From positions 4,424,501-4,488,500 of the forward strand of contig NZ_CP018171.1 of NCBI RefSeq assembly GCF_001889605.1: a stretch of 64,000 nucleotides of DNA, given 5' to 3'. The position numbers were made by a program, and so were the translations under genes. The notes beneath the pieces are model-generated. The model was given only the letters and a program-made list of their open reading frames with translations. It ran no database searches and was not told the DNA's origin. Position 1 is the stretch's first letter. Each line of letters starts with the position of its first letter. Shown here one piece after another: positions 27,853 to 38,133 of the stretch. Source of the stretch: Aquibium oceanicum (lineage in GTDB: Bacteria > Pseudomonadota > Alphaproteobacteria > Rhizobiales > Rhizobiaceae).

Positions 27853-27961
27853 CGACGCTGCCGCCACGGAATTGTCTCCCGCCCCAAACCCCTCTACACC
27901 ACTTTCGTGGTCCGCCGACCCGAGTCGCGGGGCAGAGCGGCGACGTCAAAGGGGGTGCAAG

Positions 27962-28912
27962 ATGAACTTCACGGGTCTGGACATCATCATACCGGTGCTC
28001 GTCGTCCTGGTGCTGCTGTTCCTCTTTGCCGGCATCAAAACGGTTCCGCAGGGCAGCAACTGGACCGTGGAACGCTTCGGTCGCTACACCCGGTCGCTCT
28101 CGCCGGGGCTGAACCTGATCCTTCCCTTCATCGACCGCATCGGCGCCAAGATGAACATGATGGAGCAGGTGCTGGACGTCCCCACGCAGGAGGTCATCAC
28201 CCGCGACAACGCCATCGTGGCCGTCGACGGCGTGGCCTTCTACCAGGTGCTGAACGCTGCCCAGGCGGCCTATCAGGTGGCGGGTCTCGAGAATGCCATC
28301 CTCAACCTCACCATGACCAACATCCGCTCTGTGATGGGCTCGATGGACCTCGACGAGCTCCTGTCGAACCGCGACGCGATCAACGAGCGGCTGCTCAGGA
28401 TCGTCGACGAGGCCGCGAGCCCCTGGGGCATCAAGGTCACCCGCGTCGAGATCAAGGACATCAATCCGCCGGCCAACCTGGTGGACTCCATGGCGCGCCA
28501 GATGATGGCTGAGCGCAACAAGCGCGCCCAGATTCTGGAGGCCGAAGGCCTCAAGCAGGCGCAGGTGCTGGAGGCCGAGGGGCGGAAGGAAGCCGCCTTC
28601 CGCGACGCCGAGGCACGCGAGCGTGCGGCGGAAGCCGAGGCCCGGGCCACCCAGGTCGTGTCCGAGGCGATCGCGGCCGGCGACGTGCAGGCCATCAACT
28701 ACTTCGTAGCGCAGAAGTACACCGAAGCGCTGGCGCGGATCGGATCGGCGACCAACAGCAAGGTCGTGCTGCTGCCGGTCGAAGCCTCCGCGCTGATCGG
28801 CTCGCTCGGCGGCATCGGCGCCATCGCCAAGGAAGTATTCGGCGGCGAATCGCCCACCCAGAACACGCGCGGCGCGAACCGCCCGCCGCTCGTTCCGCCC
28901 GGTCAGGGCTGA
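27962..28912 (+). CDS. qmcA: SPFH/Band 7 membrane protein (QmcA type)
   Basis: The 316-residue protein has an N-terminal membrane helix and the SPFH domain ([42 protein letters not shown]). A Glu/Ala/Lys coiled coil follows at about residues 180-230. Stomatin-like proteins organise membrane microdomains. It is followed 22 bp later by an NfeD gene, the classic partner pair. The first ATG upstream is far away and unsupported. Confidence 0.92.
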   Translation: MNFTGLDIIIPVLVVLVLLFLFAGIKTVPQGSNWTVERFGRYTRSLSPGLNLILPFIDRIGAKMNMMEQVLDVPTQEVITRDNAIVAVDGVAFYQVLNAAQAAYQVAGLENAILNLTMTNIRSVMGSMDLDELLSNRDAINERLLRIVDEAASPWGIKVTRVEIKDINPPANLVDSMARQMMAERNKRAQILEAEGLKQAQVLEAEGRKEAAFRDAEARERAAEAEARATQVVSEAIAAGDVQAINYFVAQKYTEALARIGSATNSKVVLLPVEASALIGSLGGIGAIAKEVFGGESPTQNTRGANRPPLVPPGQG

Positions 28913-28934
28913 CCCGCCGCGCCGGGAGGGCCCC

Positions 28935-29393
28935 ATGCTGGAACGCATCTTTTCCGAACTCGGCCCGTGGAACTGGCTGGTGCTCGGTTTCGTCCTGCTC
29001 ACGCTCGAGATCATCCTGCCCGGCGTCTTCCTGGTGTGGATCGGGCTTGCCGCGCTCGCGGTCGGCGTCCTGTCCATCGCCATCTGGGAGTTCTCCCTGT
29101 GGATATGGCAGGTGCAGATCCTGGTCTTCCTGGTCTTCTCGCTGCTGTCGGCCTGGCTCGGCTACCGTTTCGTGCGGCGCGACGAATCGCCGAGCGACCA
29201 GCCCCTGCTCAACCAGCGCGCCAGACAGCTCGTCGGCCGGACGGGCACGCTGGACGAGGCGATCCGCGACGGCCGCGGCAGGCTGAAGCTCGGTGACACG
29301 TGGTGGCCGGTGAACGGTCCCGACGCAGCACCCGGCACGAAGGTGCGGGTGGTCGCGGCCACGGACGGCGACCTCGTGGTGGAACCGGTCTGA
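28935..29393 (+). CDS. NfeD family protein
   Basis: The 152-residue short-type NfeD has two or three membrane segments (about residues 12-75). A C-terminal OB-fold follows (LVGRTGTLDEAI...GDTWWPV...GTKVRVVA). It partners with the upstream SPFH protein. GGAGGG precedes the ATG. Confidence 0.9.
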   Translation: MLERIFSELGPWNWLVLGFVLLTLEIILPGVFLVWIGLAALAVGVLSIAIWEFSLWIWQVQILVFLVFSLLSAWLGYRFVRRDESPSDQPLLNQRARQLVGRTGTLDEAIRDGRGRLKLGDTWWPVNGPDAAPGTKVRVVAATDGDLVVEPV

Positions 29394-29406
29394 GCTTTTC
29401 GGGCGG

Positions 29407-30405
29407 TCAGGCGGCTCCCAGCCGCAGGAGATCGTGGAAATGCACGACGCCGACCGGGACACCCTCGTCGACCACGACAAGCGCGCTGATGTGATGCTCG
29501 TTGAGCAGCGCCATCGCCTCCGCCGCCAGCGTGCGCGGCGTGACGGTTTTAGGATTGCGCGTCATCAGCTCGTCGATGGCGATCTCCGCCAGATTGAGAT
29601 GCAGGCTGCGCGCCAGATCGCCGTCGGTGAAGATGCCGGCGAGACGGCCGTCCTCGCCCGTCACGCAAACGCAACCGAAGCGCTTCGCCGAAAGCATCGT
29701 GATGGCCTCCGGCATGGTAACGCCGCGCCCGACGACAGGCATCTCGTCGCCGACATGCATGATCTCGCGAACCTGCGTCAGGTTGGCGCCGAGCTGGCCG
29801 CCGGGATGGAAGGTACGGAAGTGATCCGGCGTGAAGCCGCGCGCCTCCAGAAGCGCGACGGCGAGCGCGTCGCCGATGGCGAGTTGCAGCACCGTGGAGG
29901 TGGTGGGAGCGAGCCCGTGCGGGCATGCCTCGGGCGACTTCGGAAGGCACAGCACGAGATCGGCCGCGGAAGCGAGCGTCGACGTCTCTCCGGAGGTGAT
30001 GGCGATCAGCGGGATCTTGAAGCGCCGCGAATAGGCCACGATCCCCTTCATCTCGGAAGTCTCGCCCGACCACGAGATGGCGATGATCGCGTCGTCGGGG
30101 GCGATCATGCCGAGGTCGCCATGGTTGGCTTCGGCGGGATGGACGAAGAAGGCGGGCGTGCCGGTCGAGGCGAGAGTCGCCGCCATCTTGTTGCCGATAT
30201 GGCCGCTCTTGCCGACGCCGGTGACGATCGCGCGACCCCCGATCCCGGCGAGCATCTCCACAGCCTTGGCGAAGGATTCGGAAAGCCCGTTGCCGAGCGC
30301 GGCGGCGAGCGCCGCCATCCCCGCCTGCTCGGTGGTGATGGTGCGGACGGCGGATTCGATCGCCGCCTTGGCGTCCACGCGCTGATTCAGGACTTTCCCG
30401 TGCAT
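29407..30405 (-). CDS. kdsD: Arabinose-5-phosphate isomerase (KpsF/GutQ family)
   Basis: The 332-residue protein has an N-terminal SIS sugar-isomerase domain (VTGVGKSGHIGNKMAATLASTGTPAFF, SWSGETSEM). Two C-terminal CBS domains begin with the HVGDEMPVV and LMTRNPKTV blocks. It converts ribulose-5-phosphate to arabinose-5-phosphate for Kdo in lipopolysaccharide. Length and domain order match KdsD. It is divergent from an outer-membrane protein gene, so both face the envelope. Confidence 0.94.
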   Translation of the reverse strand: MHGKVLNQRVDAKAAIESAVRTITTEQAGMAALAAALGNGLSESFAKAVEMLAGIGGRAIVTGVGKSGHIGNKMAATLASTGTPAFFVHPAEANHGDLGMIAPDDAIIAISWSGETSEMKGIVAYSRRFKIPLIAITSGETSTLASAADLVLCLPKSPEACPHGLAPTTSTVLQLAIGDALAVALLEARGFTPDHFRTFHPGGQLGANLTQVREIMHVGDEMPVVGRGVTMPEAITMLSAKRFGCVCVTGEDGRLAGIFTDGDLARSLHLNLAEIAIDELMTRNPKTVTPRTLAAEAMALLNEHHISALVVVDEGVPVGVVHFHDLLRLGAA

Positions 30406-30552
30406 GGCGACGCTCTATCCCGTCCAAACCCGGCTGTCCAACCTTGATTTCAAACGACGAATGCCGCGCCGGCAGGGCCGCTTCAACCTCCCGTTAACCA
30501 TCGGTGTTTACGGTTCGGTAAAGTTTCGCACCGGGCGGCTCGTCGGATCACC

Positions 30553-32253
30553 ATGCTCGAATTGCCACAGAGACGATCGGCAGGATCTCGTCGCCTGCCC
30601 GCGCGACGGTTCGCTCTGCTGGCCTCGACGGCGCTTCTGTCTCTGACGCTCACCCACGCGGCCGCGCAGGAGAACCTGCTGCGGGGACAGCTGACCGAGA
30701 GCCAGATCAACGAGGAACTTCTCGCCGGGCAAGAGGGTGATGCGTCGGCCGAACCCTCGCGCGGCGGCATACCGACGCCGGGCTACGTACCCGTCAGCGA
30801 GGGCGCGCTCGATCCCGACGAGGAAACGCGCGACGACAATGCCAGCCTGTTTCCGATGGAGGAGGAGGACAACGACGCCTTTTCCGAGCGGCCGCCCGCC
30901 CCGCGACGGGCCGCCCGCGCCACGAACCAGCGGGAGGAAGCCGCAGACGCCGCAGCACCCGATCAGCCGGATGTCGGGGAGGAAACGGACGAGACCACGG
31001 TCGGCACCGTCCGCCAGGAGCGTATCGATGCCCTCGACGAGGAAGCCAACCGGCGCCTCGAGCCCGAGAACCCGCGCACGGCCGCCATCGAGACCCCGTC
31101 GTTCGAGGAGGAGGAGAACCCCTATTCGCCGCTCGGCCTGCGCGTCGGGACCTTCGACGTCTTCACCACCCTCGACCAGGGACTGACCTGGTCGACCAAC
31201 CCCCGGAACGCGCCGGGCGGAACCGAGGGGGTTCTGTCGCAGACCGAGTTGCGTCTGAACGCCGTCTCCGACTGGACGCGCCACTCGGCCGCTTTCAACG
31301 CCTTCGGCATCTACAAGGAATCCGTCTCCGGAGACGACGACTACGACGAACTCCAGGGCGGCATCGACGCTTCCTTCAACGCCGATCTCGCATACGGACT
31401 GAACGCCGGCGCGACGTTCGCCTACACGGTTCGTCCGGAGTCGGCCTCTTCGCCGGTCGACATCGGCAACGTGGTCTCGGAGCCCCTGCTGCACGAGCTT
31501 TCCGGCGACCTCTCGGTCGGCAAGGAGGTCGGCAAGGCGCGCTTTTCGCTGACCGGTTCACTGGATCGGGAAATCTATTCCGACGCCGACCTGTCGTCCG
31601 GCGGAACGCTGTCGCAGAAGGACCGGAACTTCACGCTCGCCACGGTCGCGCTGCGTGCCGGCTACGAGGTCTCGCCGACGATCGTCCCCTTCGTCGAGGG
31701 AGAGATCGGTCGCCGCTACTACGATCTCGAGGTTGACTCCAGCGGTTACGCCCGTTCCGCGGACAGGCTGGCCCTGCGCGGCGGCTTCGAGCTCGATTTC
31801 GGCGAGAAGCTGTCGGGCGAAGTCTCCGCCGGCTGGCTGCGCGAGAATTTCGACGACGATCGCCTCACGCCCGTCTCCGGCCTCCTGCTGGACGCGGCTC
31901 TTGCCTGGTCGCCGACGCGCGGCACGACCGTGTCGCTGATCGGCTCGACCGAGGTGGAGGGTACGACGACGGCGAGCGAGAGCGGCTCCGTGCGTTACGC
32001 CGCGAGCATCGAGATGCTGCGGCAGGTCCGGGCCAATCTGACGCTGGGCGCCAATGCGGGCCTGGCCTGGCGCGACTACGTGAACTCTTCCGATCACGAG
32101 CTGACGTTGAGCGCGGAAACGAATGCGACCTGGTGGTTCAACCGCTACGCCGGCATCAACGGAAGGCTGCGCCACGAGCGCTTCGACAGCACGATCGCCG
32201 GCCGCGACTACGACGCCACCAGCGTCTATCTCGGCCTCAAGCTCCAACGCTGA
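30553..32253 (+). CDS. Outer-membrane beta-barrel protein
   Basis: The 566-residue protein has a signal peptide ending near THAAAQ. A long acidic, disordered N-terminal region (about residues 40-195) is rich in Asp, Glu and Pro. A C-terminal barrel follows from about residue 200, with alternating amphipathic strands and a final strand ending YLGLKLQR. It resembles the OMP_b-brl_2/BBP2 family found in rhizobia. The role may be a porin-like or anchoring one. The ribosome site is weak. Confidence 0.8.
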   Translation: MLELPQRRSAGSRRLPARRFALLASTALLSLTLTHAAAQENLLRGQLTESQINEELLAGQEGDASAEPSRGGIPTPGYVPVSEGALDPDEETRDDNASLFPMEEEDNDAFSERPPAPRRAARATNQREEAADAAAPDQPDVGEETDETTVGTVRQERIDALDEEANRRLEPENPRTAAIETPSFEEEENPYSPLGLRVGTFDVFTTLDQGLTWSTNPRNAPGGTEGVLSQTELRLNAVSDWTRHSAAFNAFGIYKESVSGDDDYDELQGGIDASFNADLAYGLNAGATFAYTVRPESASSPVDIGNVVSEPLLHELSGDLSVGKEVGKARFSLTGSLDREIYSDADLSSGGTLSQKDRNFTLATVALRAGYEVSPTIVPFVEGEIGRRYYDLEVDSSGYARSADRLALRGGFELDFGEKLSGEVSAGWLRENFDDDRLTPVSGLLLDAALAWSPTRGTTVSLIGSTEVEGTTTASESGSVRYAASIEMLRQVRANLTLGANAGLAWRDYVNSSDHELTLSAETNATWWFNRYAGINGRLRHERFDSTIAGRDYDATSVYLGLKLQR

Positions 32254-32281
32254 CCGCGGCGGAGCGGCATTTCGAGAACAC

Positions 32282-33199
32282 TCAGCCGATCTTCGCCTTG
32301 GCCTCGCCCGCGGTGTACTCCTCGAGCAGGTTGGAGATCATTCGCGTCATGCGCGGGCTGAAATCCTTGCGCCAGAGCGAGAAGGCGACGTTGGCTTCGA
32401 CGAACCCTTCCGGCGAGCCGCAATCGAAGGTGCGGCCCTTGTAGTGATAGCCGTAGAAGGACTGTTGCTTCTGGAGCTTCAGCATCGCGTCGGTGAGCTG
32501 GATCTCGTTGCCGGCGCCGCGCTCGTGCGCCGAGAGGATATCGAAAATCTCGGGCTGCAGGATGTAGCGGCCGTTGAGGAAGAGGTTCGATTCGGCCGTT
32601 CCCTTGGCCGGCTTCTCGACCATCGAGGTGATCTCGAAGCCGTTGGCGACGTCCTTGCCCTTGCCGACGATGCCGTATTTGTGCGCCTCTTCGGGATCGC
32701 ACTCCTGCACCGCGATGACGTTGCCGCCGGCTTCCTCGTAAAGCTCCACCATCGCACGCATGCAGCCCTTCTCCGACTGCATGATCATGTCGGGAAGCAG
32801 CAGCGCGAAGGGCTCGTCGCCGACCAGATTGCGGGCGCACCACACCGCGTGGCCGAGACCCAGCGGCACCTGCTGGCGCGTGAAGCTCGTCTGCCCGGCC
32901 TCCGGCTGCATGCGCTGGAGCTTGGCCAGCTCCGCGTCCTTGCCGCGCTGGGCGAGCGTGTCGTAGAGCTCGAACTGGACGTCGAAATGGTCCTCGATGA
33001 CGCCCTTGTTGCGGCCGGTCACGAAGATGAACTCCTCGATGCCCGCTTCCCTCGCCTCGTCGACGACGTACTGGATCACCGGCTTGTCCACGACCGTCAG
33101 CATCTCCTTGGGGAGCGCCTTGGTGGCCGGGAGGAACCGCGTTCCGAGACCCGCGACCGGGAAAACCGCCTTTCGGACCTTTTTCATGCTGGATGACAT
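32282..33199 (-). CDS. galU: UTP-glucose-1-phosphate uridylyltransferase
   Basis: The 305-residue enzyme makes UDP-glucose for exopolysaccharide, lipopolysaccharide and glucans. Conserved motifs are [51 protein letters not shown] and the late [10 protein letters not shown]. Length is normal. The ATG at 33187 (MKKVRK) is a possible alternative start. It is convergent with the barrel gene and divergent from the lytic transglycosylase. Confidence 0.95.
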   Translation of the reverse strand: MSSSMKKVRKAVFPVAGLGTRFLPATKALPKEMLTVVDKPVIQYVVDEAREAGIEEFIFVTGRNKGVIEDHFDVQFELYDTLAQRGKDAELAKLQRMQPEAGQTSFTRQQVPLGLGHAVWCARNLVGDEPFALLLPDMIMQSEKGCMRAMVELYEEAGGNVIAVQECDPEEAHKYGIVGKGKDVANGFEITSMVEKPAKGTAESNLFLNGRYILQPEIFDILSAHERGAGNEIQLTDAMLKLQKQQSFYGYHYKGRTFDCGSPEGFVEANVAFSLWRKDFSPRMTRMISNLLEEYTAGEAKAKIG

Positions 33200-33388
33200 C
33201 CCGTTTCTCGATTGGGGTAAGGGTGCGACATCATGATGCCGAATTCAGGGGCTACGCATCGGCGGACCGAAACGATCCGGCAAGGCATTGCCCCGCAGGA
33301 TGTATTGCGAATTCTTTCTATGGTAAACCCTTTGCTAACCCGCGCACGGCAGGATTCCGGACTTCGCGAAACGAATTCGGAGGCAATA

Positions 33389-34606
33389 ATGTTCCAGATG
33401 AAGAAGAACGTCCGATCGGCGGCGCTCGGCCTACTGGGCTTTGCAGTGGTGTTCGCGGCCCAGCCGGCCGCCGCCGATGCAGGATTCCAGAAGTGGGTGG
33501 CGAGCTTCCGCGGCGTGGCGGCCAGCAACGGCGTTTCGGGTGCGACGTTCGACCGCGCCTTCCGCGGCGTGACCGCCCCGGATCCGGAAGTGCTCGAAAA
33601 AGCGCGCTACCAACCCGAGTTCACAGCCCCCGTCTGGGACTATTTCGACAACCGCGTCCACGAAGACTCCATCGCCGTCGGCCGGCAGATGGCCCGTCAG
33701 TGGAAGCCCTGGCTCGACCGCATCGAGCGCCAGTATGGCGTCGACCGCCATATCCTCCTGGCGATCTGGTCGATGGAATCGAACTACGGCGAGATTCTCA
33801 AGAACGACAAGGTGATGCGCAACGTCGTGCGGTCGCTGTCGACCCTCGCCTATGCCGACAAGAGGCGTGCGAAGTTCGCGCGCTCGCAACTCGTCGCCGC
33901 GCTCAAGATCCTGCAGAGCGGCGACATCGATGAGAGCCATCTGACCGGCTCCTGGGCGGGAGCCATGGGACACACCCAGTTCATCCCGACCAGCTACCAG
34001 GCCTATGCGGTGGACGCCGACGGCAACGGCAAGCGCGACATCTGGAACTCGGTTCCCGATGCGCTGGCCACGGCGGCCAACCTCCTGCGCAAGAACGGCT
34101 GGCAGGCAGGCAAGAGCTGGGGCTACGAGGTGACGCTGCCGCCCGGCCGGAAATTCCCCGGCGGGTCGATGTCGCTGTCGAAGTGGCAGTCGATCGGCGT
34201 GGTGCGAGCCCGCAACAAGCCCTTCCCGAGCCCGTCCGACAATGCCGAGCTGAAGGTGCTGGACGGGCGCGAGGGACCGGCCTTCCTCATGACGAAGAAT
34301 TTCTTCGTCCTGAAGCGCTACAACAACGCGGACAAGTACGCGCTGGCGGTCGGGCTGCTCGCCGACGAGATCGCGGGCTATGGCGGACTGGTGCGCGACT
34401 GGAACAGGCCGTTCACGAAGCTCTCCTTCGAGGAGAAGCAGGAACTCCAGAAGCATCTCCTGACCCTCGGCTATTATGACGGCAAGATCGACGGCAAGAT
34501 CGGCTCGGGTTCCCGTTCGGCGATCGTCGCCGTCCAGCAGGCGCTTGGGCTCCAGCCGGACGGACATCCCAGCAAGGAAGTCCTCAGCCGGCTGAGAGAG
34601 CGCTGA
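33389..34606 (+). CDS. mltB: Lytic murein transglycosylase (MltB type) with peptidoglycan-binding domain
   Basis: The 405-residue protein has a signal peptide (cleavage after AAADA). The SLT_2/MltB fold carries catalytic Glu in SMESNYGE and the signature GSWAGAMGHTQFIPTSY. A C-terminal PG_binding_1 domain follows (GYYDGKIDGKIGSG). It cleaves glycan strands with 1,6-anhydro formation in the periplasm. I chose the ATG at 33389 because CGGAGG sits five bases upstream. It is followed 17 bp later by the SGNH gene, probably an operon. Confidence 0.94.
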   Translation: MFQMKKNVRSAALGLLGFAVVFAAQPAAADAGFQKWVASFRGVAASNGVSGATFDRAFRGVTAPDPEVLEKARYQPEFTAPVWDYFDNRVHEDSIAVGRQMARQWKPWLDRIERQYGVDRHILLAIWSMESNYGEILKNDKVMRNVVRSLSTLAYADKRRAKFARSQLVAALKILQSGDIDESHLTGSWAGAMGHTQFIPTSYQAYAVDADGNGKRDIWNSVPDALATAANLLRKNGWQAGKSWGYEVTLPPGRKFPGGSMSLSKWQSIGVVRARNKPFPSPSDNAELKVLDGREGPAFLMTKNFFVLKRYNNADKYALAVGLLADEIAGYGGLVRDWNRPFTKLSFEEKQELQKHLLTLGYYDGKIDGKIGSGSRSAIVAVQQALGLQPDGHPSKEVLSRLRER

Positions 34607-34623
34607 GGCGGAAAGTACTGCGT

Positions 34624-35931
34624 TTGAAATCGCCGCTGCTGCGCAAATGGACGGGCCTCTGCCTCGCGCTCGCGATCATCGCGAGCGCGGCTGCCGTAGT
34701 GACGTTCCTCGGGTCTGTCTCTGAGGCACAAGCGCAGGAGCGCCCGAGGACGCTGTTCCAGCTCCTGTTCCCCAACCGGCGGGAAGAAAGCCGTCCGGCG
34801 GCGAGGGAGCCGCAGCCGCGGCAGAAGAAGCGTACCCCGCCCGCCCGCGCGGAACCGCGCGAGGCCACGCCCGCACCGGCTGCAGCCAGCGCCCCTCCCC
34901 CGCCCGCCGACGTCGAGAAGGCCGGGGACGCACGCCCCCTTCTGGTGGTGGGCGACTTTCTGGCCGGAGGCCTGGCCGAGGGCCTCGAGACCGTGTTCGA
35001 GGACGACCCGACGGTGCGGATCGTCGACCGGTCGAACGGCTCGTCGGGCTTCGTCCGCAACGACTTCTACGATTGGCCGGGAAAGATCGGCGACATCCTC
35101 GACGAGGTGAAGCCCGCCGTCGCGGTCGTCATGATCGGCTCCAACGACCGACAGGTCATGGGCATCGGCAGCTCCACCGAGCCCGTCCGCTCGGACCGCT
35201 GGGCCACGGAATACGAGGCTCGCGCCACGATGTTCGCCTCGGCTTTTTCCAGCCGCGGCATCCCGCTTGTGTGGGTCGGACTGCCGTCTTTCAAGTTCAG
35301 CAAGATGTCGTCGGACATGATCGCCTTCAACGACATCCACCGGCGCGCCGCGGAAGCCGCATCCGGCGTCTTCGTCGACATCTGGGACGGTTTCGTCGAC
35401 GAGAACGGCGCCTTCGTGACCAACGGGCCCGACATCAACGGGCAGCCGGTGCGGCTGCGCGCGAACGACGGCATCAACCTGACCCAGGCCGGCAGGCGCA
35501 AGATCGCCTTCTATGCAGAGAAGCCGCTCGCCCATATCCTCGAAGACGGATCGCCAGGCGTCTCGCCCGACGGCGAGATCGGGGAGATGTTCGGTCCGCC
35601 GATCCCCGGCTCCACGCCGGTGATCCAGCACACGACGCCGGTCTCGCTGACCGACCCCGAACTCGACGGGGGCGACGAACTGCTCGGGCTGGTCGTCGTG
35701 CCGAGGCGCGACAATGCGCTGACCCCTGCCCAGAAGCTGGTGATCGAGGGGCTGGCGCCGGATCCGCGCCCCGGGCGCGTCGACGATTTCGGACGTTCCA
35801 GCCTGCCGGAGGCCGCGCCGGACGAGGGCGACCGCACCTCCGCGCTGCCCGAGAGGCCCGAAACCGGCACCGCTGTGACGGAGGATCAGGCCGCCCGCGA
35901 TGTCAGCGCAGGGTCGCAATCTTCCGACTGA
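34624..35931 (+). CDS. Exported SGNH hydrolase (DUF459)
   Basis: The 435-residue protein starts with TTG at 34624, after GGCGGAAAG, and has an N-terminal membrane/signal segment ending near AQAQE. A Pro/Arg-rich stretch (about 50-95) precedes the DUF459 SGNH core: VVGDFLAGGLAE in place of the usual GDS block, MIGSNDRQ, and INLTQAGRRKIAF. The serine expected in block I is not obvious (GDF), so catalysis is uncertain. The C-terminal ~100 residues are disordered. The gene follows mltB directly, suggesting a cell-wall or polysaccharide role. Its end overlaps the small convergent gene. Confidence 0.8.
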   Translation: MKSPLLRKWTGLCLALAIIASAAAVVTFLGSVSEAQAQERPRTLFQLLFPNRREESRPAAREPQPRQKKRTPPARAEPREATPAPAAASAPPPPADVEKAGDARPLLVVGDFLAGGLAEGLETVFEDDPTVRIVDRSNGSSGFVRNDFYDWPGKIGDILDEVKPAVAVVMIGSNDRQVMGIGSSTEPVRSDRWATEYEARATMFASAFSSRGIPLVWVGLPSFKFSKMSSDMIAFNDIHRRAAEAASGVFVDIWDGFVDENGAFVTNGPDINGQPVRLRANDGINLTQAGRRKIAFYAEKPLAHILEDGSPGVSPDGEIGEMFGPPIPGSTPVIQHTTPVSLTDPELDGGDELLGLVVVPRRDNALTPAQKLVIEGLAPDPRPGRVDDFGRSSLPEAAPDEGDRTSALPERPETGTAVTEDQAARDVSAGSQSSD

Positions 35932-36094
35932 CGATCCAGGCAACCGGAATGGCGACTAGCGCCCCAGCGACGGCCGCCGCGGCGATGGTCGTCGCATCGA
36001 AGCGGTGCAGGTCCATGGTCAGAAGCGCCGTCAGGAAGACGCCCATCATGACGGGCGCGACGAGAACGTAGACGACAAGCGGAAGCTTGAGCAT
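35903..36094 (-). CDS. Small two-helix membrane protein
   Basis: The 63-residue protein has two hydrophobic helices (about residues 4-26 and 38-58) and a short basic tail RKIATLR. GGAGGGAAAC lies directly before the ATG at 36094, which is why I prefer this start to longer frames. It converges on and overlaps the SGNH gene by 29 bp. Function unknown. Confidence 0.65.
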   Translation of the reverse strand: MLKLPLVVYVLVAPVMMGVFLTALLTMDLHRFDATTIAAAAVAGALVAIPVAWIVSRKIATLR

Positions 36095-36253
36095 GTTTCC
36101 CTCCATCGGAAAACCGGCCCCGGCGGGGACCGGCGGAGGAAGGATCGTCCGTCGCGGACGCCTTGCCTTGACATGGCTCAACCGGACGCAAATCGCCGGC
36201 AGCGGCGCGTTAAACCGACCCACCTCCCACCGCCCCGCGGCTGTTCGCAGACC

Positions 36254-37708
36254 TCAGCGGGGCAGGAGCGTGCTGCCCATGAGCGCCTCGTCGATGGCGC
36301 GCGCAGCCTGACGGCCCTCGCGGATCGCCCAGACGACCAGCGACTGGCCGCGGCGGACGTCGCCGGCGACGTAGAGCTTTTCGATGTTCGTCCTGTAGTC
36401 GTGGTCGTTGGCGACGACGTTCTTCGATCCACGTCGATCGGTGTTGGTGGTAAGGCCATCACGCAGCTCGGCCATGATGCCGCTCTCGTTGGGACCCGAA
36501 AAGCCGATGGCAATGAAGGCGAGATCGGCGCGGATGACGAATTCGCTGCCGGCGATCGGCTTGCGCGCCTCGTCCACCTCGCAGCACTTCACGCCGGTCA
36601 GAACGCCGTCCTCGCCGACGAATTCCAGCGTCGCGACCTGGAACTCGCGCTGTGCGCCCTCGGCCTGCGAGGAGGAGGTCCGCATCTTGGTCGCCCAGTA
36701 GGGCCAGACCGTCAGCTTGTCTTCCTTCTCCGGCGGCTGGGGGCGGATGTCGAGCTGGGTCACACGCACGGCGCCCTGGCGGAACGCCGTCCCGACGCAG
36801 TCCGACGCGGTGTCGCCGCCGCCCACGACCACGACGTGCTTTCCGCCTGCCAGGATCGGGTCGGAGGGCCAGGCGACGGACTGGATGTCCTCGCCGCCGA
36901 TGCGGCGGTTCTGCTGCACCAGATAGGGCATGGCATCATGGACGCCGGCGAAGTCGCGGCCGGGCAGATCGGACGGACGCGGCTTCTCCGAACCGCCGCA
37001 GTAGAGGACCGCATCGTATTCGGCGAGCAGCTCCTCGGCCTTCTTGTCGACACCGACATTGACGCCACAGTGGAAGGTGACGCCCTCGCCTTCCATCTGC
37101 TCGACGCGCCGGTCGATGTAGTGCTTCTCGATCTTGAAGTCGGGAATGCCGTAGCGCATCAGCCCGCCGGGACGGGATTCGCGCTCGTAGACGTGAACGT
37201 CGTGCCCGGCGCGGCCGAGTTGCTGCGCCGCCGCCATTCCGGCGGGACCCGAGCCGATCACCGCTACCTTCCTGCCGGTCTTGTGTTCCGGCGGGAAGGG
37301 CCGGACGAAGCCCAGCTCATAGGCCTTGTCGCCGATGGCCTGCTCGATCGTCTTGATGGCGACCGGAACGTCCTCGAGGTTCAGCGTGCAGGCCTCTTCG
37401 CAGGGCGCCGGGCAGATGCGGCCGGTCCACTCGGGGAAGTTGTTCGTGGAATGGAGATTGCGGATCGCGTTTTCCCAGTCGCCCTGGTAGACGAGCTCAT
37501 TCCAGTCCGGAATCTGGTTGTGGACGGGGCAGCCCGTCGGCCCATGGCAGTACGGGATGCCGCAATCCATGCAGCGCGCGGCCTGTTTCTCGACCTCGCG
37601 GTCCGACATCGGCAGCGTGAACTCGCGGAAATGCCGGATGCGGTCGGACGCAGGCTGGTACTTGTGCACCTGCCGGTCGATCTCGAGAAAACCTGTTACC
37701 TTGCCCAT
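36254..37708 (-). CDS. gltD: Glutamate synthase small (beta) subunit
   Basis: The 484-residue NADPH-dependent subunit passes electrons to GltB. The N-terminal Cys cluster binds Fe-S (CMDCGIPYC, GCPVHN and CPAPCEEAC). FAD and NADPH Rossmann motifs follow (VIGSGPAGMAAAQQL and VVVGGGDTASDCVGTA). Length is normal. The ATG at 37708 is only eight bases from the vapC stop. Its ribosome site overlaps the last vapC codons, so gltD translation is probably coupled to that toxin gene. Confidence 0.95.
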   Translation of the reverse strand: MGKVTGFLEIDRQVHKYQPASDRIRHFREFTLPMSDREVEKQAARCMDCGIPYCHGPTGCPVHNQIPDWNELVYQGDWENAIRNLHSTNNFPEWTGRICPAPCEEACTLNLEDVPVAIKTIEQAIGDKAYELGFVRPFPPEHKTGRKVAVIGSGPAGMAAAQQLGRAGHDVHVYERESRPGGLMRYGIPDFKIEKHYIDRRVEQMEGEGVTFHCGVNVGVDKKAEELLAEYDAVLYCGGSEKPRPSDLPGRDFAGVHDAMPYLVQQNRRIGGEDIQSVAWPSDPILAGGKHVVVVGGGDTASDCVGTAFRQGAVRVTQLDIRPQPPEKEDKLTVWPYWATKMRTSSSQAEGAQREFQVATLEFVGEDGVLTGVKCCEVDEARKPIAGSEFVIRADLAFIAIGFSGPNESGIMAELRDGLTTNTDRRGSKNVVANDHDYRTNIEKLYVAGDVRRGQSLVVWAIREGRQAARAIDEALMGSTLLPR

Positions 37709-37716
37709 TCTCGTTC

Positions 37717-38133
37717 CTACTCGCGGACCGCGGGAACATCCCGCAGCCAGTTTGCTACCTTCAGTCCGGGCACCTGTGAAAAGGCGCTATCGTCAGTTAC
37801 CACCACCGCGTCCAACACTATCCCCTGACAGGCGATCCACAGGTCGTGCGGCCCCATCTGAACCCCCTGCCGCTCCATGGACGTTCTGAGCGTCGCGTAT
37901 TGTTCTTCGGCCGGACTCTCCAAAGGCCAGACGTCGATCGTTTCCAGCAGCGCTTCGAACACCCGGCGTCCACGTTGATTGTCGTTCTTCGTCAAGCCAA
38001 ACAATATCTCTGCCTTGACGATCAGACTGATGCCGATCTCGTGCTGTCGATGTTCCCGCAGCCTGCGGTCTACCGACCCGTTCGGGTTCCGGAACAGGTC
38101 CGAGACGATGTTGGTATCGAGCAGATAACGCAT
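37717..38133 (-). CDS. vapC: VapC-type PIN-domain toxin
   Basis: The 138-residue PIN RNase has acidic residues in DTNIVSDL, VKAEILFG, HDLWIACQ and VVTDDSAF, all four needed for metal-dependent RNA cleavage. The ATG at 38133 overlaps the vapB stop (TGATG); a GTG one codon upstream is an alternative. It is placed between gltB and gltD, which are normally neighbours. It is probably active, because all acidic residues are kept. Confidence 0.9.
   Translation of the reverse strand: MRYLLDTNIVSDLFRNPNGSVDRRLREHRQHEIGISLIVKAEILFGLTKNDNQRGRRVFEALLETIDVWPLESPAEEQYATLRTSMERQGVQMGPHDLWIACQGIVLDAVVVTDDSAFSQVPGLKVANWLRDVPAVRE

Noticed and set aside
36005..37828. A 607-residue plus-strand frame opposite gltD
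   Set aside because: It is antisense to a clear gltD gene, and its composition is typical of a GC-rich shadow.
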